Shown: positions 62,413-64,000 of the stretch, piece by piece | How positions within the stretch are numbered: the first letter of the stretch is position 1 | Layout: each line of letters opens with the position of its first letter | From: an uncultured Lachnospiraceae bacterium | Lineage (GTDB): Bacteria; Bacillota; Clostridia; Lachnospirales; Lachnospiraceae | Direction of reading: 5' to 3' | DNA length: 64,000 bases | NCBI GenBank assembly: GCA_903789615.1 | Contig: CAIFEV010000001.1 | Coordinates: forward strand, 186,001 to 250,000 | Translations under genes and position numbers: made by a program | Notes under the pieces: generated by a model | The model's database searches: none | Told to the model about the DNA's origin: nothing | The model's input: the letters and a program-made list of their open reading frames with translations, nothing else

Positions 62413-63595
62413 AGAAATGGATTTTGGAAAGCTGCTGGAGGAGCAGGGCATGAAGAACATCCACAACGGTGAAGTCCTTGACGGAACGGTTGTGCAGGTG
62501 AACGAAGATGCAATTCTCCTTGACATCGGCTACAAATCAGACGGCAAAGTTGTAAAGAAAGAGTATACACAGGATAATGACGCCAGGCTTGAGGATCTGG
62601 TAAAGCCGGGCGATACGATTCGCGTAAAGGTTCTTAAGACGAATGACGGCGACGGTTACGTTGCGCTCTCCTACCTGAGAGCAAGAGAGACTTCCAATGA
62701 GGAGCTTGAGAAGGCGTACAAGGATCACACAACCGTAACGGGCAAGGTCATGGACGCGCACAAGGGTCTGTCCGTGATCGTGAGCGGCACGAGAGTCTTC
62801 ATCCCGGCCAGCCTCGTTGATGATCACTATGTGAAGGATCTCAACCAGTTCGTCGGCAAGGAGATCGAGTTCTACGTAAGCGAGTACGCGCCGGAAGAGA
62901 GACGCATCATCGGCAACCGCAAGGAGCTGATTCTCGAGCAGTATGAGCAGAAGAAGCAGCAGTTCCTGGCTGAGCACAAGCCGGGCGATGTCGTTGAGGG
63001 CAAGGTCAAGAGAGTTGAGTCGTTCGGTGCATTTATCGATCTGGGCGGATTCGACGGACTTCTTCACATCTCCGAGATGGGCTGGGGCCGCACGGAGCGC
63101 ACAACCGACAAGTACCATGAAGGCGATGTCGTAAAGTGCTTCATCAAGGACATCAAGGAAGTCGAGAAGAAGGGCAAGAGAAGAGGCAAGAAGGCAGAGG
63201 AGCAGCCGGCTGAGGAAGAGGCGGATGCAGCAAAGAAGGATACCCAGAAGACTCTGCAGATTGCCCTTTCCACAAAGTTCCCGTCGGATGATCCGTGGCT
63301 TCATATCGAAGAGAAGTTCCCGGTCGGCTCCGTTGTAGAGGGCAAGGTTGCAAGAATCAAAGAGTACGGCGCGTTCGTTGAGCTGGCTCCGGGAATTGAC
63401 GGCCTCGTTCACATCTCCGAGATCTCCCACAACCACGTTGATACGGTTGACAGCGTTCTGAAGGTTGGCCAGGCTGTAAAGGTTATGGTCAAGGAGATCA
63501 AGGACGGCAACAAGATCGACCTCTCCATGAAGGATGCGGAAGATCAGGGCCTGACGCATTACTCCACCGAGGAGAACGAGAACGAAGAGAACTGA
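62405..63595 (+). CDS. rpsA: Ribosomal protein S1-like, four S1 domains
   Basis: A 396-residue RNA-binding protein with four S1 OB folds at about 18-92, 108-172, 194-285 and 303-372. The third and fourth are best conserved (GVKRVESFGAFIDLGGFDGLLHISE-like and ARIKEYGAFVELAPGIDGLVHISE cores). The third carries an insertion of about 29 Lys/Glu/Ala-rich residues before its last strand. Start has GAGGAGG and overlaps cmk-ispH, the gene neighbourhood typical of Clostridia. Confidence 0.92.
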   Translation: MSEEMDFGKLLEEQGMKNIHNGEVLDGTVVQVNEDAILLDIGYKSDGKVVKKEYTQDNDARLEDLVKPGDTIRVKVLKTNDGDGYVALSYLRARETSNEELEKAYKDHTTVTGKVMDAHKGLSVIVSGTRVFIPASLVDDHYVKDLNQFVGKEIEFYVSEYAPEERRIIGNRKELILEQYEQKKQQFLAEHKPGDVVEGKVKRVESFGAFIDLGGFDGLLHISEMGWGRTERTTDKYHEGDVVKCFIKDIKEVEKKGKRRGKKAEEQPAEEEADAAKKDTQKTLQIALSTKFPSDDPWLHIEEKFPVGSVVEGKVARIKEYGAFVELAPGIDGLVHISEISHNHVDTVDSVLKVGQAVKVMVKEIKDGNKIDLSMKDAEDQGLTHYSTEENENEEN

Positions 63596-63634
63596 GCTTT
63601 CCGGAAGATCCGGAGAGAAACACTCTGACATGTG

Positions 63635-63681
63635 AAAAAGTCTTTACTCTTGTATACGTACAGGAGTAAAGACTTTTTTTA
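63635..63681. terminator. Bidirectional terminator after rpsA
   Basis: AAAAAGTCTTTACTC and GAGTAAAGACTTTTT form a perfect 15-bp stem extended by TGTA/TACA, with A and T tracts on both sides, between convergent genes. Confidence 0.95.
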
Positions 63682-63711
63682 ATGGCTTTTGTGAAGGAAA
63701 CTGCAGAGATT

Positions 63712-64000
63712 TCAGATATATCTTAAGCCCTCGATGCGGGCTCTCCCAGATCTGGTTTCCCCCTGCAGGTCACCGATCTGAAAGCGTCCGATGTGCCGGA
63801 TGACGAGCGTGTCTCCTGGAACGCATTTTTTTGAGCCGTCGGTCACTTCGGCACCGTTTACAAAGATTTCGCCCCGGCGGAAACGGGAGAGGACGGCGGA
63901 TCTGGATTCATGGGTCAGAGCCGCCGCTACGGCGTCAAGCCGCAGGGAGGCAGCGACGAAGGAAAAAGCTTCTGTGACCGGCCTGAAACCATCCGGAAGG
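63712..64000 (-). CDS. S4-domain RNA-binding protein, YlmH-like (3' end only)
   Basis: The minus strand is open from the window edge to a TGA at 63714-63712, giving the last 96 residues. SLRLDAVAAALTHESRSAVLS and IFVNGAEVTDGSKKCVPGDTLVIRHIGRF are the two halves of an S4 RNA-binding fold, and the end is RIEGLRYI. The fold's position at the C-terminus matches YlmH of Firmicutes, which acts on ribosomes. The N-terminal part is outside the window. Confidence 0.8.
   Translation of the reverse strand, partial: LPDGFRPVTEAFSFVAASLRLDAVAAALTHESRSAVLSRFRRGEIFVNGAEVTDGSKKCVPGDTLVIRHIGRFQIGDLQGETRSGRARIEGLRYI

Overview
The window reads as chromosome of a low-oxygen Gram-positive in the Clostridia, most likely Lachnospiraceae. 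This is inferred from gene content and order, not from a search. Pointers are a cdaA-cdaR operon, an L-box before dapA, an anaerobic class III ribonucleotide reductase, an NfnAB-type oxidoreductase pair, a biotin-dependent sodium-pump decarboxylase cluster, Shine-Dalgarno sites close to AGGAGG and moderately high GC. Nearly all of it is dense bacterial housekeeping and metabolic DNA. I see no phage, plasmid, defence island or CRISPR array; the only mobile element is one IS30-type insertion near 32-33.5 kb.

Layout. 0-6 kb: two unknown membrane proteins, diadenylate cyclase CdaA, its YbbR partner CdaR, an HPr protein and a phosphoglucomutase. 6-10.6 kb: HtrA protease, a ClpX-type unfoldase and glutamate dehydrogenase, the last two with their own promoters. 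10.8-15.5 kb: a 52-residue ORF, a zinc-ribbon/TPR membrane protein, a YigZ protein, a possible degenerate GH105 and a cytoplasmic GH28. 15.6-18.7 kb: typA plus an XRE regulator on the minus strand, then a double-OB-fold SSB-like gene. 18.7-21.5 kb: lysine riboswitch, dapA, dapB and a convergent acetyltransferase. 21.6-29.2 kb: degV, tRNA-Gly, then a close-packed run of larE, class II aldolase, DUF2974, a HAD phosphatase with a Cys-rich membrane leader, and a YhaO/YhaN (SbcD/SbcC-like) pair. 29.2-31.7 kb: nrdD behind tandem NrdR boxes.

31.7-37.5 kb: an IS30-type element appears to have landed in the 5' leader of a membrane AraC-type regulator that is followed by a solute-binding lipoprotein. 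37.6-43.6 kb: comB, then a divergent uronate locus (lacI-uxaC and uxaA-eda) with two matching operators. 43.7-48.7 kb: a membrane TPR protein, nfnAB and thiamine pyrophosphokinase. 48.8-54.2 kb: a five-gene biotin decarboxylase/transcarboxylase cluster. 54.3-63.6 kb: MATE exporter, ABC exporter pair, HI0933-type flavoprotein, a Cmk-IspH fusion and ribosomal protein S1. The right edge holds the 3' end of an S4-domain (YlmH-like) gene.

How it fits together. GH28, UxaC, UxaA and Eda form much of a pectin/uronate route to pyruvate and glyceraldehyde 3-phosphate. NfnAB and GdhA connect NAD(P)H and ferredoxin pools to nitrogen assimilation. The biotin cluster can couple decarboxylation of oxaloacetate or an acyl-CoA to Na+ export. 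No wholly new system stands out. The observations most worth checking are the IS insertion between a promoter and its sensor gene, the nrdD leader, the shared-biotin decarboxylase cluster, the Cys-rich/HAD fusion and the superimposed divergent promoters before degV.
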